Origin: Iodobacter fluviatilis
Lineage (GTDB): Bacteria; Pseudomonadota; Gammaproteobacteria; Burkholderiales; Chitinibacteraceae
Length of the DNA stretch: 64,000 bases
Assembly (NCBI RefSeq): GCF_900451195.1
Contig: NZ_UGHR01000001.1
Span: 1,674,001-1,738,000 of the forward strand
Reading direction: 5' to 3'
Below the pieces are notes generated by a model. The model worked only from the letters and a program-made list of their open reading frames with translations, was not told the DNA's origin and searched no databases. Positions 18,374 to 27,964 of this stretch are shown piece by piece (position 1 is the stretch's first letter; each line of letters begins with the position of its first letter). The translations under genes and the position numbers were made by a program.

Positions 18374-19999
18374 ATGTTGACTTATATTCCTCCTCTAGAG
18401 CGTGAGCCGCAGGCTGCAGCGGCTGAAAAGCCCTGGCTGCTGTTGCTGCTTTGTTTGGTCTGGCTGCTGCCTGGCTTGATTGGCCATGATCCATGGAAGC
18501 CTGACGAAGTTGAAACTGCTGCCGTGATTCAGCAGTTTATGCATGGAGCGTATTGGTCTGTGCCTCAGTTTGCAGGGCAGCCCTATTTAGAGTATGCCCC
18601 TTTATATTATTGGAGCGCTGCGCTGCTTGCGTGGCCTTTGCAAAAACTAGGGATGGCAGTCCACGATGCGGCCCGGTTAACAACAGGCATCTGGATGGCG
18701 CTGGCGTTATGGGGCTTGGGTCTGGCAGGGCGTGAGTTATACGGGCGCCGCTATGGCAGGGTTGCTGTCATTACGCTGATAGGCTGCATTGGCTTGATTA
18801 TCTGGGGCCATCATTTATCCCCTCAGGTTTTAGTTTTAGCAGGGTTTGCTTGGCATATTTATGGCTTAGCCTATGCCCTGCGCCAGCCTTTGCGTGCAGG
18901 CTTAATATTGGGGCTTGCATGGTTATTGTTATTGTTAGGGGGAAATTGGGCTGAGTTTATTTTGGCGCTGACATCGGCTTTGCTGTTGTTTTTATTTAAG
19001 CCATGGCGCAATACCTCTTTTGGGGTGAGTTTGCTTTCGGCGCTGGTGATTGCTGTACCGCTCAGTGCAATCTGGCCTATCGATCTTTATCAGCATGCTC
19101 GCCCGGTATTTAATTTGTGGGTTGATCAATACGCGTTGGGGCCATTTGGTGGGGTGGCAGACTTTAAAGCATTCCATGCCTTTGGCTTTTTCTCCTCGAT
19201 TGTATTGTGGTTTGCATGGCCAGCTTTGCCTCTGGCTATTTGGGGTTTATGGGCAAACCGCCGGCAGCTCATTCATCCTAAAATGCTTTTGCCTAGTTTT
19301 TTGCTGCTTTTGCATGTGCTTTGGTTTGTGATGGCTGGCGATGCGCGTGAATCTCATGCACTGATCGTGTTGTTGCCTTTGTCTATTCTTGGGGCCAGTG
19401 GGGTGGATGATTTGCGCCGTGGTGCGGCTCAGGCTCTGAATTGGTTTGGTCTGATGACTTTTGGCTTGTTCACGGCTTTGCTATGGCTGGGTTGGCTGGC
19501 TGTACACACGGGTACGCCTGCAGGTCTGGCAAGGACCTTAAGAGAAGCAAGCCCAGCCTATCTGGAGCAATGGGATGTGCCGGGTATTATTTTTGCAATT
19601 GGCCTGACAGTGATCTGGGGCATTGTTATTGCTCGTAAACGCCCGCCTGGGCGGCTGGCGGTCACTAATTGGGCGTGTGGGGTTACTTTAATCTGGGGTG
19701 TCTTAATCAGCCTTTGGCAGCCATGGCTGGATGCTCAGAAAAGCTACCGTGCGGTTTCATATTCTTTGCTGGATGCGATGAAGGAGCAAAAAGGATGTAT
19801 CGACGGACGAAATATTCCTTCTGCGCCGCTGGCTTCATTTGAATATTTTGCGGGCATTACTTTGCTGCAGGGCACGAAGGCAGAGTCTTGCGGCTTGCGA
19901 ATGACCATTGGAGGCGAGCCGCTTGGGAGTACCGTTTTATGGCGTGGCAACCGGGCGGGGGAGCGTAAGGAATCTTTTGCACTCATTGTGGTTCAGTAA
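18374..19999 (+). CDS. ArnT/PMT-like membrane glycosyltransferase
   Basis: 541 residues from MLTYIPPLEREP; upstream in-frame starts overlap the rpmE 3' region. About 11-12 hydrophobic segments. The first periplasmic loop carries LIGHDPWKPDEVE (~50-62), the D-x-W-x-x-DE type motif of ArnT/GT83 and dolichyl-phosphate-mannose transferases, where the acidic residues are catalytic. Such enzymes move a sugar from an undecaprenyl-phosphate carrier to lipid A or another periplasmic acceptor. The acceptor and sugar cannot be told from the sequence, and no arn operon is nearby. It stands alone between two terminators. Confidence 0.8.
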   Translation: MLTYIPPLEREPQAAAAEKPWLLLLLCLVWLLPGLIGHDPWKPDEVETAAVIQQFMHGAYWSVPQFAGQPYLEYAPLYYWSAALLAWPLQKLGMAVHDAARLTTGIWMALALWGLGLAGRELYGRRYGRVAVITLIGCIGLIIWGHHLSPQVLVLAGFAWHIYGLAYALRQPLRAGLILGLAWLLLLLGGNWAEFILALTSALLLFLFKPWRNTSFGVSLLSALVIAVPLSAIWPIDLYQHARPVFNLWVDQYALGPFGGVADFKAFHAFGFFSSIVLWFAWPALPLAIWGLWANRRQLIHPKMLLPSFLLLLHVLWFVMAGDARESHALIVLLPLSILGASGVDDLRRGAAQALNWFGLMTFGLFTALLWLGWLAVHTGTPAGLARTLREASPAYLEQWDVPGIIFAIGLTVIWGIVIARKRPPGRLAVTNWACGVTLIWGVLISLWQPWLDAQKSYRAVSYSLLDAMKEQKGCIDGRNIPSAPLASFEYFAGITLLQGTKAESCGLRMTIGGEPLGSTVLWRGNRAGERKESFALIVVQ

Positions 20000-20000
20000 T

Positions 20001-20030
20001 AAAAAAGGATCGCCGGGGCGATCCTTTTTA
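20001..20030. terminator. Bidirectional terminator between convergent genes
   Basis: A 13-bp stem (AAAAAGGATCGCC / GGCGATCCTTTTT) around a 2-nt centre, with A and T tracts on both sides. It can stop the glycosyltransferase transcript on the plus strand and the DUF3149 transcript on the minus strand. Confidence 0.9.
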
Positions 20031-20048
20031 ACAGCTTTAATTATATAT

Positions 20049-20225
20049 TTATTGTTTACTGGTGGTTTTATCCAGTGCTTTTAAATGCGCTACAGTATCT
20101 TCACTTACTTTACGGCGTACATAGAAAAAAATATAGATAGCCATACCCAAGACGAAGAATATAGTGAATAAGCTTAATAAGCCGATATCAGAAGTAAATA
20201 GCGCTTGAAGTGGTGTGTTTTCCAT
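20049..20225 (-). CDS. DUF3149-type small membrane protein
   Basis: 58 residues from MENTPLQALF; in-frame ATGs 4 and 10 codons upstream are possible and none has a clear ribosome site. One transmembrane helix (~14-34, LLSLFTIFFVLGMAIYIFFY) is followed by a basic segment RRKV and a polar tail. The ALFTSDIGLLSL opening and size fit the DUF3149 family of Neisseriales and relatives. Function unknown. It is last on the minus strand after the diguanylate cyclase, with an 81-nt gap, so it may have its own promoter. Confidence 0.65.
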   Translation of the reverse strand: MENTPLQALFTSDIGLLSLFTIFFVLGMAIYIFFYVRRKVSEDTVAHLKALDKTTSKQ

Positions 20226-20306
20226 GATGACCGCCATCTGGTTGTATATATGCAATATAAATACAAATGGCGTACTAGGGTGTTGATGTAAATCAAGCTT
20301 TATATG

Positions 20307-22145
20307 TCATTGCTTATTAAAAATAACAGTTTGGTTTCTGCCATCGTGCTTGGCCTGATATAAGGCCTGATCGGCGCGTTTAAGTATCCGGTCAATTTTC
20401 TGATCATCCTCTTCTAAAATAGTCAGCCCAAGACTGGCTGTAAATTGTAAGGTTTGTTTGTCAGTTAATAAAATCCGCTGAGCTTCAATTCTCTGTCTTA
20501 AGCGCTCTGCAACCGGAAAGCCTTTTTCTAAATCAGTTTCTGGCAGTAAAATAGCAAATTCCTCACCGCCAATACGGCCAATAATATCAATATCTCTGAG
20601 AGTAGACTGGCAAAGCCCGGCTAAACTTTGAATTGCAATATCGCCAGTATCATGTCCCCAGTTATCATTAATTTTCTTGAAATGGTCAATATCGAGCATG
20701 ATCACAATAAGGGGCTGCTGATTACGTTTAGCACGAGCAATTTCATGGTTAGCACGCTCGGTAAAATAAGCACGGTTAAATAAACCGGATAAGCTGTCTA
20801 TGGTTGCCCTGTGCTGAAGATCGGCCTCCAGCTGTTTTTTACTGGTGATATCACTGATACCAATCATAATTGTGGTTGATTGATTTGTTTCATGCACAGA
20901 CATGGATAAATTTCCCCAGAAGGGCTGCCCGTCTTTGCGTTGCAGCAAGACTTCTATATTGTGCTGGGCATCGCCTTGCTGAATTCTTTGCACCTGTTCC
21001 ATAAAGGTCAGTTTAGATTTATATAGTTCGAATGCACGCTGAGAAAGCGCCCCTGCCTGCGTCTGGTCAAATAATTCAGCGGCTTGATGATTGATATAGG
21101 TAATAAAATAATCAGGCATGCGCGCTAATACAATAGCGACCGGGCTGGTTTCAATCATCTGGCGAAAACGGGCTTCACTTGCATTTAAATATTTTTCTTT
21201 TTTATGTAAGTTTTGCGTGAGCCGGTGCGAGCGCCAGAAAAAATAGCACATCAGCAGGGCCATGATCAGTAATATGCCGCCGCCAAATAAATAATAAAGT
21301 GTGTTTTTATGCCATGGAAGTAAATAGTCTTCTGATGACACATTCACTACAACAATAAATGGGGTGTCTTTGATCGGGTGATAACTGCTGATGCTTTGTG
21401 TTGGCTCGGTGTGGCTAATTAATGCACTGCTTTCTTTGCCGTTCATTAAATTTTGAATAACGAAGTCATCAAATATAGGCGCAGAGGCATGAGACGGGTA
21501 TTTGGCTAATACGCCTTTGTTCTGGTCTATAAGATGGATGCTGGCATGCTTGCCAATATTTTGGTTGCTGAGCAGATTGTCTAAATAATTGCGGGTAACG
21601 CTGGCAACAATTAAGCCAGAAAAATCGGCCATCAGCGATTCCACTCTGCGCGCAACAATTATGCCTGTATTTTCACTGCGGTTTGAAAGACGGGCATAAA
21701 CTTTTTCCTGATAACGATTATTGCGGACAAGTTGAAAGTAATCGTTATTGATAAGTTGGCCGCTGCCTGGCGTATCTAATGCACGGTGGCTGATATTACT
21801 ATTGCTGCTGACCAGCATAATATTATCGGCCTGATGAATTTGCAGTAGTTTATCTAATAAAATATTTTGCAATTCTTGATTGCGGGCGCTGCTTTTTTCG
21901 GTGTTGCTTAAATCATCCGGACTGATTTTATCACTCAGATCTTTGAGGATAATATCAATTTCTCTTAATGAACTGCTAATCTGGCTGGCAATTGTACTGG
22001 ATTGATGGGCCGCTTCAAGGCGTGTGCGCTGTATTTCAACTTGATAAGAGCTATTCACCTGGTAGGCAAGAATAAATATCATCCCCAGACCAAAAAGCAT
22101 GGCAAGCAGGGTGATAAAAGCAGATTGGCGAGTGGTCCAGTTCAT
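20307..22145 (-). CDS. Membrane diguanylate cyclase, PDC sensor-PAS-GGDEF
   Basis: 612 residues. TM1 (~10-29), a periplasmic PDC/Cache-type sensor domain (~30-280), TM2 (~284-305), a PAS domain (~325-440) and a C-terminal GGDEF domain. The active-site GGEEF is at ~526-530 with an RxxD product-inhibition site (RDID) five residues before it. The enzyme should make cyclic di-GMP from two GTP in response to an extracytoplasmic ligand. No EAL domain. It lies 40 nt downstream of yajQ, whose family binds cyclic di-GMP; a functional link is suggested but not shown. Confidence 0.93.
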   Translation of the reverse strand: MNWTTRQSAFITLLAMLFGLGMIFILAYQVNSSYQVEIQRTRLEAAHQSSTIASQISSSLREIDIILKDLSDKISPDDLSNTEKSSARNQELQNILLDKLLQIHQADNIMLVSSNSNISHRALDTPGSGQLINNDYFQLVRNNRYQEKVYARLSNRSENTGIIVARRVESLMADFSGLIVASVTRNYLDNLLSNQNIGKHASIHLIDQNKGVLAKYPSHASAPIFDDFVIQNLMNGKESSALISHTEPTQSISSYHPIKDTPFIVVVNVSSEDYLLPWHKNTLYYLFGGGILLIMALLMCYFFWRSHRLTQNLHKKEKYLNASEARFRQMIETSPVAIVLARMPDYFITYINHQAAELFDQTQAGALSQRAFELYKSKLTFMEQVQRIQQGDAQHNIEVLLQRKDGQPFWGNLSMSVHETNQSTTIMIGISDITSKKQLEADLQHRATIDSLSGLFNRAYFTERANHEIARAKRNQQPLIVIMLDIDHFKKINDNWGHDTGDIAIQSLAGLCQSTLRDIDIIGRIGGEEFAILLPETDLEKGFPVAERLRQRIEAQRILLTDKQTLQFTASLGLTILEEDDQKIDRILKRADQALYQAKHDGRNQTVIFNKQ

Positions 22146-22185
22146 GGTGTGGGCGGCAGAAATACTGCCGCCCTGATCCTAAGTA

Positions 22186-22680
22186 TTAGTCGCGGAAGTT
22201 TTGATATTGCAATGGGAAGTCAGTAATGGATTTTCTCATTAATGCAATCACTTCCTGCAGGATGTCGCGCTTGGCGCCTGTTACACGCACGGTATCACCT
22301 TGAATGGCTGTTTGTACTTTCAGCTTTTCATCTTTAATCAGCTTAATAATTCTTTTTGCTAATTCCTGATCAATCCCAGCCTTGATTTTCATTTCTACTT
22401 TGACTTTGTTACCGGATACTTTTTGTACATCACCGCTTTCTAGGCGTTTGCTGCTGTCAGCTTCTTTCTTTTCTAGGGCAGGAAATAAAATGTCCTTGAT
22501 CTGATCGAGCTGAGCGTTTGAATCACCATGTAAAGTGATGGTTTCATCTTTTTCGTTTAAATCGACTTTGGCGCTGGTGCCTTTAAAATCAAAGCGATTA
22601 TTGATGACACGTTCAACAGCATCAATCGCATTTTTAAGGGCAACCATATCGAGTTCGGAGCTGATATCGAAAGAAGGCAC
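22186..22680 (-). CDS. yajQ: YajQ-family cyclic di-GMP/nucleotide-binding protein
   Basis: 164 residues, typical. It begins MPSFDISSELDMVALKNAID and contains the two ferredoxin-like halves of the YajQ fold. Homologues bind cyclic di-GMP and act with transcription regulators, and older work reported nucleic-acid binding. AAGGAG precedes the ATG. Located between ppnP and a diguanylate cyclase on the same strand, so it may be co-transcribed with both. Confidence 0.93.
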   Translation of the reverse strand: MPSFDISSELDMVALKNAIDAVERVINNRFDFKGTSAKVDLNEKDETITLHGDSNAQLDQIKDILFPALEKKEADSSKRLESGDVQKVSGNKVKVEMKIKAGIDQELAKRIIKLIKDEKLKVQTAIQGDTVRVTGAKRDILQEVIALMRKSITDFPLQYQNFRD

Positions 22681-22734
22681 AGGCTTCTCCTTTATTGTAA
22701 GTAGTGAATTAAAGCTATTTGGGCCGTTTGCTGC

Positions 22735-23046
22735 TTAAGCAAAATGGCAAACATAATGCAGTGTTTCTATCGTTTCAATGTTAAAACTGGAGTTAGCCGG
22801 TACATTGAAGCTTTGGCCTGCAGTATAGGGGGTGGCTTCAGATTCACCGGCCAGTTTGACATGGCAGAGGCCATCAATGATTTCCATGATCTCTGCAGCG
22901 CCGGTGTTGAAAGTTAAAGCAGATGGCAAAATGACGCCGACGGTTTTCTTTTCACCGCTTGCTAAGATGAGGGTGTGAGATACACAGCGCCCGTCAAAAT
23001 AGACATTGCCTTTTTTTAATACAGATACATTATCGAATTGCGACAT
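22735..23046 (-). CDS. ppnP: Pyrimidine/purine nucleoside phosphorylase PpnP
   Basis: 103 residues, a single cupin domain of the former YaiE/DUF1255 family. Hallmarks: N-terminal NVYFDGRCVSHTLILASGEK and the FNVPANSSFNI turn near residue 81. It catalyses phosphorolysis of several nucleosides to base and ribose-1-phosphate. Ten nt after the DUF2788 gene and 54 nt before yajQ, thus within one probable operon. Confidence 0.93.
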   Translation of the reverse strand: MSQFDNVSVLKKGNVYFDGRCVSHTLILASGEKKTVGVILPSALTFNTGAAEIMEIIDGLCHVKLAGESEATPYTAGQSFNVPANSSFNIETIETLHYVCHFA

Positions 23047-23056
23047 GATTTACTCT

Positions 23057-23278
23057 TTATTTTTGAATGATTTCGGTCAGTACGGTTTTAACAATAAAGC
23101 CAAATACACCGAAGCCTAAGGTGAAAAACAAGACGAGTGAGCCATAGCGGCCGGCTTTAGAGTCAGCAGCTAAGCGATAAATAATAAAACCCATATAAAT
23201 GATGAGGCCGGTGCAGAGAATGGATACCGATAAAGTGGTAAATGTTTCCTCTGAAATGTTTTTAAACGCCTCAAGCAT
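23057..23278 (-). CDS. DUF2788-type small membrane protein
   Basis: 73 residues with two transmembrane helices (~17-36 and ~48-66) joined by a short basic, Gly-containing loop (ADSKAGRYGS). It matches the DUF2788 family of betaproteobacteria. Function unknown. TAAGGAAAC precedes the ATG. Directly upstream of ppnP with a 10-nt gap, implying co-expression, while a hairpin separates it from argG. Confidence 0.75.
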   Translation of the reverse strand: MLEAFKNISEETFTTLSVSILCTGLIIYMGFIIYRLAADSKAGRYGSLVLFFTLGFGVFGFIVKTVLTEIIQK

Positions 23279-23303
23279 GGTGTTTCCTTAGGTTCTGTTG
23301 ACG

Positions 23304-23334
23304 AACAAAGCCGGCAGTAAGCCGGCTTTGTTTT
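23304..23334 (-). terminator. Hairpin after argG, probable terminator
   Basis: A 10-bp perfect stem CAAAGCCGGC / GCCGGCTTTG with a 5-nt loop. In the argG direction it is followed by TTCGTC, a weak U tract, so readthrough into the DUF2788-ppnP-yajQ genes is possible. Confidence 0.6.
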
Positions 23335-23348
23335 AATCAGATCTCAAT

Positions 23349-24563
23349 TTACGTGCGTAATTTAGCGGCAATTCTCATACGCAATGCATTCAGTTTGATA
23401 AAGCCAGCAGCATCTGCCTGATTATAAGCCCCGCCGTCGTCTTCAAAGGTGGCAATGTTGGCATCAAATAGCGATTCTTTAGAATCACGGCCCACTACAA
23501 TCACATTCCCTTTGTAGAGCTTGACGCGTACCCAGCCATTAACATGGGCTTGGCTTGCGTCGATCATGCCTTGCAGCATCAGGCGCTCTGGTGCCCACCA
23601 GTAGCCGTTGTAAATCAGGCTGGCGTATTTAGGCATCAGCTCGTCTTTCAGGTGAGCAACTTCGCGGTCAAGGCAGATGGATTCAATGGCGCGGTGTGCT
23701 TTAAGCATAATTGTGCCGCCAGGGGTTTCGTAGCAACCACGGCTTTTCATGCCCACAAAGCGGTTTTCAACCAGATCAAGGCGGCCAATGCCATGCTTGC
23801 CACCCAGCTGATTCAGTGTAGCCAGCACGGTAGCCGGGCTCATTTTGACGCCGTTGATGCCGACGATATCGCCTAGCTCGTACTCAAGCTCTACATATTC
23901 CGCAGCATCCGGTGCTTTTTCTGGGCTAACAGACCATAGCCACATATCTTCTTCCGGCTCGTCGGCAGGGTTTTCTAAGACCTGGCCTTCGTATGAGATA
24001 TGCAGCAGGTTGGCATCCATAGAATATGGACTGCCACCATTCTTTTTCTTGGCGATATCTATACCGTGCTTTTCGGCGTAATCCAGCAGTTTCTCACGGC
24101 TGTTTAAATCCCACTCACGCCATGGCGCAATCACTTTGATGTCCGGGCGCAGGGCGTAATAGCCCAGCTCGAAGCGAACCTGATCATTACCCTTGCCTGT
24201 AGCGCCGTGGCTGACGGCATCAGCGCCGGTTAAATTGGCGATTTCAATCTGCCGTTTGGCAATTAGCGGGCGGGCAATGGATGTGCCCAGTAGGTATTCG
24301 CCTTCGTACACCGTGTTGGCGCGAAACATGGGGAAGACAAAGTCACGAACGAATTCTTCGCGTAAATCATCAATAAAAATATTTTCTGGCTTAATGCCAA
24401 AATTCACTGCTTTTTGGCGGGCAGGCTCTAGCTCTTCACCCTGGCCCAGGTCTGCGGTAAAAGTCACCACTTCGCATTGATATGTATCTTGCAACCACTT
24501 CAGAATTACCGAGGTATCGAGGCCACCAGAGTAGGCAAGAACCGCTTTTTTTACGTCAGACAT
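23349..24563 (-). CDS. argG: Argininosuccinate synthase
   Basis: 404 residues. It condenses citrulline and aspartate with ATP to argininosuccinate, the penultimate step of arginine synthesis. The ATP-binding P-loop-like motif [10 protein letters not shown] is at residues 9-18; the [15 protein letters not shown] motif and [16 protein letters not shown] are typical. This is the shorter (~400-residue) class. TTGGAG lies before the ATG. argF lies about 760 bp upstream on the same strand with an exporter between them; argH is not in the window. Confidence 0.97.
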   Translation of the reverse strand: MSDVKKAVLAYSGGLDTSVILKWLQDTYQCEVVTFTADLGQGEELEPARQKAVNFGIKPENIFIDDLREEFVRDFVFPMFRANTVYEGEYLLGTSIARPLIAKRQIEIANLTGADAVSHGATGKGNDQVRFELGYYALRPDIKVIAPWREWDLNSREKLLDYAEKHGIDIAKKKNGGSPYSMDANLLHISYEGQVLENPADEPEEDMWLWSVSPEKAPDAAEYVELEYELGDIVGINGVKMSPATVLATLNQLGGKHGIGRLDLVENRFVGMKSRGCYETPGGTIMLKAHRAIESICLDREVAHLKDELMPKYASLIYNGYWWAPERLMLQGMIDASQAHVNGWVRVKLYKGNVIVVGRDSKESLFDANIATFEDDGGAYNQADAAGFIKLNALRMRIAAKLRT

Positions 24564-24594
24564 GAGAACTCCAAGAGGGGGAGAAAGGCAAGGA

Positions 24595-25215
24595 TTAGTG
24601 AAAGAGAGCTAGCCGCGCACCAAAACTGATGAAAAGTACACCAGTCAGGCGAGCCAGCCAACGGCCCAGCCACTGTTTGCCTGCTAGTCGCCTGGAAAGG
24701 CCAGCACCAGCAAAAATTAAAAAGGTCAGATAAGCCAGACTTACGGCTTGTACGATCATGCCAAGTACTACAAAAGTGAGCGGAATCCGGTCATAAGTCG
24801 GATCCACAAACTGGGGGAAGAATGCCATAAAAAACAAAATTGCTTTCACATTTACCAGCGAAATAGACAGTGCCTGCTTGTAAATATGGCCAGACGGTAT
24901 TTCAACTGCTGCATGATGGCCTGCCTGAGGCCTTGGCATCAGCATTTTAATGCCCATCCATGCTAAATAGGCGGCTCCGGCGTAGCGAACCATATCAAAT
25001 GCTGCAGGATGAGTACGCATTAAAGAAGCAACACCCACACTGGCGAGTAACATCAGGATTAAATCGCCGGTCACAATACCAGCGGCGGCAGCATAACCTG
25101 CACGTACGCCTTGTTTGGCTGCAACGGACAAAGCGAAAATCGAGTTTGGCCCCGGCAATAAAATGATAAATATAGTGCCGAGCAAATAACTGCTTAAATC
25201 GGTAATACCAAACAT
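24595..25215 (-). CDS. LysE/RhtB-family amino-acid exporter, LeuE-like
   Basis: 206 residues with about six transmembrane helices. It opens with the LysE-family signature [20 protein letters not shown], most like leucine exporter LeuE; the [20 protein letters not shown] segment fits too. Substrate uncertain. It sits between argF and argG on the same strand, which could mean export of arginine, citrulline or another amino acid, but that is only positional. Confidence 0.82.
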   Translation of the reverse strand: MFGITDLSSYLLGTIFIILLPGPNSIFALSVAAKQGVRAGYAAAAGIVTGDLILMLLASVGVASLMRTHPAAFDMVRYAGAAYLAWMGIKMLMPRPQAGHHAAVEIPSGHIYKQALSISLVNVKAILFFMAFFPQFVDPTYDRIPLTFVVLGMIVQAVSLAYLTFLIFAGAGLSRRLAGKQWLGRWLARLTGVLFISFGARLALFH

Positions 25216-25325
25216 GAAGTGCGATCCTGTATTACTTGGGCTATCCGGCGCTGAAAATGCGCCATTTTTTAAATCTGCTTGCTTTAAACAAGGGTAAATG
25301 ACCTGTTTCGCTTATTTTTGAGCGT

Positions 25326-26240
25326 TTAGCCCTCTACTTTACCCAGTAATAGATATTCAATCACTGCTTTTTGCGTATGCATGCGATTTTCTGCTTCATC
25401 CCATACTACAGATTGCGGGCCATCGATCACTTCGGGATCAACTTCTTCGCCGCGATGAGCAGGCAGGCAGTGCATAAACATGGCGTTAGCTTTGGCTTGC
25501 AGCATCACTTTTTCGCTGACCTTATAGTGCAGAAAGTCTTTTCTGCGCTGCAGTGTTTCACGCTCAAACCCCATTGAGGTACAAACGTCGGTGGTGACGA
25601 TGTCAGCATCTCTGGCGGCCTGATAAGGGTCGTAAAAGGTTTCAAAATGTTCAGCGCCGTATTTTTGCCCATCTAGGATGGTCATTTCATAGCCACGCGG
25701 GCAGGCCTGATTGAGCTTGAAGTTAAAAATTTTGGCGGCTTGCAGCCAAGTGCGGGAGATATTATTGCTGTCCCCGATCCAGGCCACGGTTTTACCTTCG
25801 ATCGAACCATTTTTTTCGATATAGGTAAAAATATCGGCCAGAATCTGACATGGGTGATATTCATTAGTCAGCCCGTTAATCACTGGGACTAAAGAATTAT
25901 CAGCAAAGCGCTCAACAATGCTTTGCTCAAAAGTGCGAACCATCACGATATTGGTCATGCGGCTGATGACTTTTGCCACATCTTCGATGGGCTCGCCCCG
26001 GCCCAGCTGGGTGTCTTTGGATTGCAAAAACATTGCATGACCACCGAATTGCGCCATGCCGGCTTCAAAAGAAACGCGGGTGCGGGTCGATGATTTTTCA
26101 AAGATCATGGCTAAAACTTTGCCAATCAGCGGCTGGTAAAGCTCGCCAGCGGCTAGTTTTGCTTTAAGAATGGCGGCGCGTTTGAATAGATATTCGTATT
26201 CTTCGCGGGTGAAATCAGTAAATTGCAGATAATGGCGCAT
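25326..26240 (-). CDS. argF: Ornithine carbamoyltransferase
   Basis: 304 residues. It makes citrulline from ornithine and carbamoyl phosphate. Carbamoyl-phosphate site SSTRTRVSFE (~51-60), HPCQILADI, and the ornithine loop HCLPAHRGEEV near residue 264 are all intact. First gene of the minus-strand argF-exporter-argG run. It is divergent from the DUF3579 gene across a 343-bp region, a pairing I associate with betaproteobacterial argF loci. Confidence 0.97.
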   Translation of the reverse strand: MRHYLQFTDFTREEYEYLFKRAAILKAKLAAGELYQPLIGKVLAMIFEKSSTRTRVSFEAGMAQFGGHAMFLQSKDTQLGRGEPIEDVAKVISRMTNIVMVRTFEQSIVERFADNSLVPVINGLTNEYHPCQILADIFTYIEKNGSIEGKTVAWIGDSNNISRTWLQAAKIFNFKLNQACPRGYEMTILDGQKYGAEHFETFYDPYQAARDADIVTTDVCTSMGFERETLQRRKDFLHYKVSEKVMLQAKANAMFMHCLPAHRGEEVDPEVIDGPQSVVWDEAENRMHTQKAVIEYLLLGKVEG

Positions 26241-26583
26241 AGGGAACAGTCCGAATGGGCTGCCGGTTCAAAAAAGGACTAACCTTGGTGTGCCCGAAGC
26301 TGTGAGCGGCTGTGCTTTGCACAATTTCTTACAGGGTTTCAAGGCTATGCCAAGGTTTTTCATGCTGACCATGCGGCCTTCATTTTTGAAACGGTGTGAG
26401 CCACTTTGAGAAAAAAACAACCATTATTCAACCGTTTGCAGGCGGCTGGCAAGCTTTGTCAGCCGCTTTTTTTATTATTTGCCAGATATGATCAGTAAGC
26501 GTTTGAGAATTTCTAAGGCAGCAGTTTGGCCTGCGATGGTATAATCTGGTAGATATTCCACCATTAAATACGCTGTTGTTAAA
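26241..26583. other. Divergent argF / DUF3579 intergenic region
   Basis: A 343-bp non-coding stretch that should hold the argF promoter on the minus strand and the DUF3579 promoter on the plus strand. Its one clear element is a plus-strand terminator described separately. I looked for ArgR-type boxes and did not find a convincing one. Confidence 0.6.
26440..26475 (+). terminator. Plus-strand Rho-independent terminator with no annotated gene before it
   Basis: Stem GCGGCTG / CAGCCGC with a ~10-nt loop, then a run of seven T. Only the plus direction has a U tract. It lies in the leader of the DUF3579 gene, so it could end a small RNA starting near 26300-26400 or act as an attenuator. Confidence 0.75.
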
Positions 26584-26898
26584 ATGATCTGCAATCCATA
26601 CGAAATCATTATTCAGGGCATTACCAGTAATGGGCGTGAATTTCGGCCCAGCGACTGGGCTGATCGCTTGTCTGGCATCCTCAGTACTTTTGGCGTTGAT
26701 CAGAAACTTTCTTATGCTCCTTTTGTTCGCCCGATGGTGCACGACAATGTGCGTTGTGTGGCGGTTGATAAGCAGCTTGAAAAAATCGACCCGCGTGTCT
26801 TTGAGTTCCTTATGACCTTTGCCCGCGACAATGACTTGCGCATTGTTGATTGCCGCTCCTTGCTGAGCGAGCATTACGCGGATAAGCCCGCAGAATAA
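26584..26898 (+). CDS. DUF3579-family protein
   Basis: 104 residues, soluble. It begins MICNPYEIIIQGITSNGREF, then the RPSDWADRLSG block, and ends near VDCRSLLSEHYADKP; this layout is that of DUF3579 in betaproteobacteria. No catalytic motif is recognisable, and function is unknown. Its steady position divergent from argF hints at a tie to arginine or nitrogen metabolism. The gene 3' end folds into a hairpin (GCAGAAT / ATTCTGC) overlapping its stop codon. Confidence 0.8.
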   Translation: MICNPYEIIIQGITSNGREFRPSDWADRLSGILSTFGVDQKLSYAPFVRPMVHDNVRCVAVDKQLEKIDPRVFEFLMTFARDNDLRIVDCRSLLSEHYADKPAE

Positions 26899-27190
26899 AG
26901 ATTCTGCTTATCGCTGGCCGGACACTGTCTGGCGGCGAATCTTCATTTTTCCCCTCTCTTTAGTCTGGTTTGCTGTGCATTCTGCTGCAGGCACAAGCTT
27001 GTTTTATGCCTTCACAAAAAGTGTGAATCTTTTGATTCTTGCGATGATTGGCTTGTTGCGTTGCACCAAGTACGTCTATGCTGGAATTAATTGCTTGTTT
27101 GCTGTTGATATACCGGCTTATAAGTCAGCGAGCTGGCGTAATCAGCACATTCTGGGCGTGGCCATTTTCAATTGATATGAAAGGTGTGTT

Positions 27191-27931
27191 ATGAGACTTA
27201 AAGATAAAGTTGCGATTATCACAGGTTCCGCCAGCGGGATTGGTCAGGCCACTGCGGTTAAGTTTGCAGCAGAAGGCGCTAAAGTCGTGGTTTGCGATGT
27301 AAACCAGAGCGGGATTGACGCTGTTGTTTCAAGCTTGGTGCAAAACGGTGGCGTAGCGGTGGGCTATGTGGTGGATGTCACTAATAAAACCCAAATTGCC
27401 GAAATGGTGGCTGCGGTTAAGGCTCAGTTTGGCCGCATCGATGTGCTGGTGAATAACGCTGGCATTGTGCAAGATGCTCAACTGATCAAAATGAGCGAAG
27501 AGCAGTTTGATCGCGTGATCGATATCAACCTGAAAGGCGTTTATAACTGTGCCCGTGCCGTGGTCGATACCATGGTAGAGCAGGGGAGTGGCGTGATTCT
27601 GAATGCTTCTTCGGTCGTGGGCGTTTACGGCAATTTTGGCCAGACTAATTACGCAGCAGCTAAATTTGGCGTGATTGGCTTTGTTAAAACATGGGCCAAA
27701 GAGCTGGGTAAAAAAGGCATTCGCGCCAACGCAGTGTGCCCCGGTTTTGTTGCTACACCCATCTTAAAAGCCATGCCGGAAAAAGTGATCCAGGCGATGG
27801 AAGAGCGCGTGCCGATGAAGCGCATGGCTCAACCCGAAGAAATCGCCAATGTCTATGCGTTTTTGGCCAGCGACGAAGCCAGCTATATCAACGGCGCTGC
27901 GATTGAAGTAACGGGTGGACTGACCTTGTAA
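27191..27931 (+). CDS. Short-chain dehydrogenase, FabG-like 3-oxoacyl-ACP reductase
   Basis: 246 residues, classical SDR. NAD(P)-binding TGSASGIG (~11-18), NNAG motif near residue 90, catalytic Ser in [10 protein letters not shown] and the YAAAKFG Tyr/Lys pair near residues 154-158. It reads closest to 3-oxoacyl-ACP reductase or acetoacetyl-CoA reductase. It is isolated from any fatty-acid gene, so it is probably a second, non-housekeeping reductase. AAAGGTGTGTT precedes the ATG. Confidence 0.85.
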   Translation: MRLKDKVAIITGSASGIGQATAVKFAAEGAKVVVCDVNQSGIDAVVSSLVQNGGVAVGYVVDVTNKTQIAEMVAAVKAQFGRIDVLVNNAGIVQDAQLIKMSEEQFDRVIDINLKGVYNCARAVVDTMVEQGSGVILNASSVVGVYGNFGQTNYAAAKFGVIGFVKTWAKELGKKGIRANAVCPGFVATPILKAMPEKVIQAMEERVPMKRMAQPEEIANVYAFLASDEASYINGAAIEVTGGLTL

Positions 27932-27964
27932 TATCTTAAATTCGGAAACCCTAAGTGCTGCAGG

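Noticed and set aside
26241..26340. Possible ArgR box upstream of argF
   Set aside because: Only a loose TTTGCAC-like match; no paired box at the right spacing.
26975..27175. 66-codon open frame before the FabG-like gene
   Set aside because: No ribosome site, no recognisable protein features, and it stops just before the real gene start.
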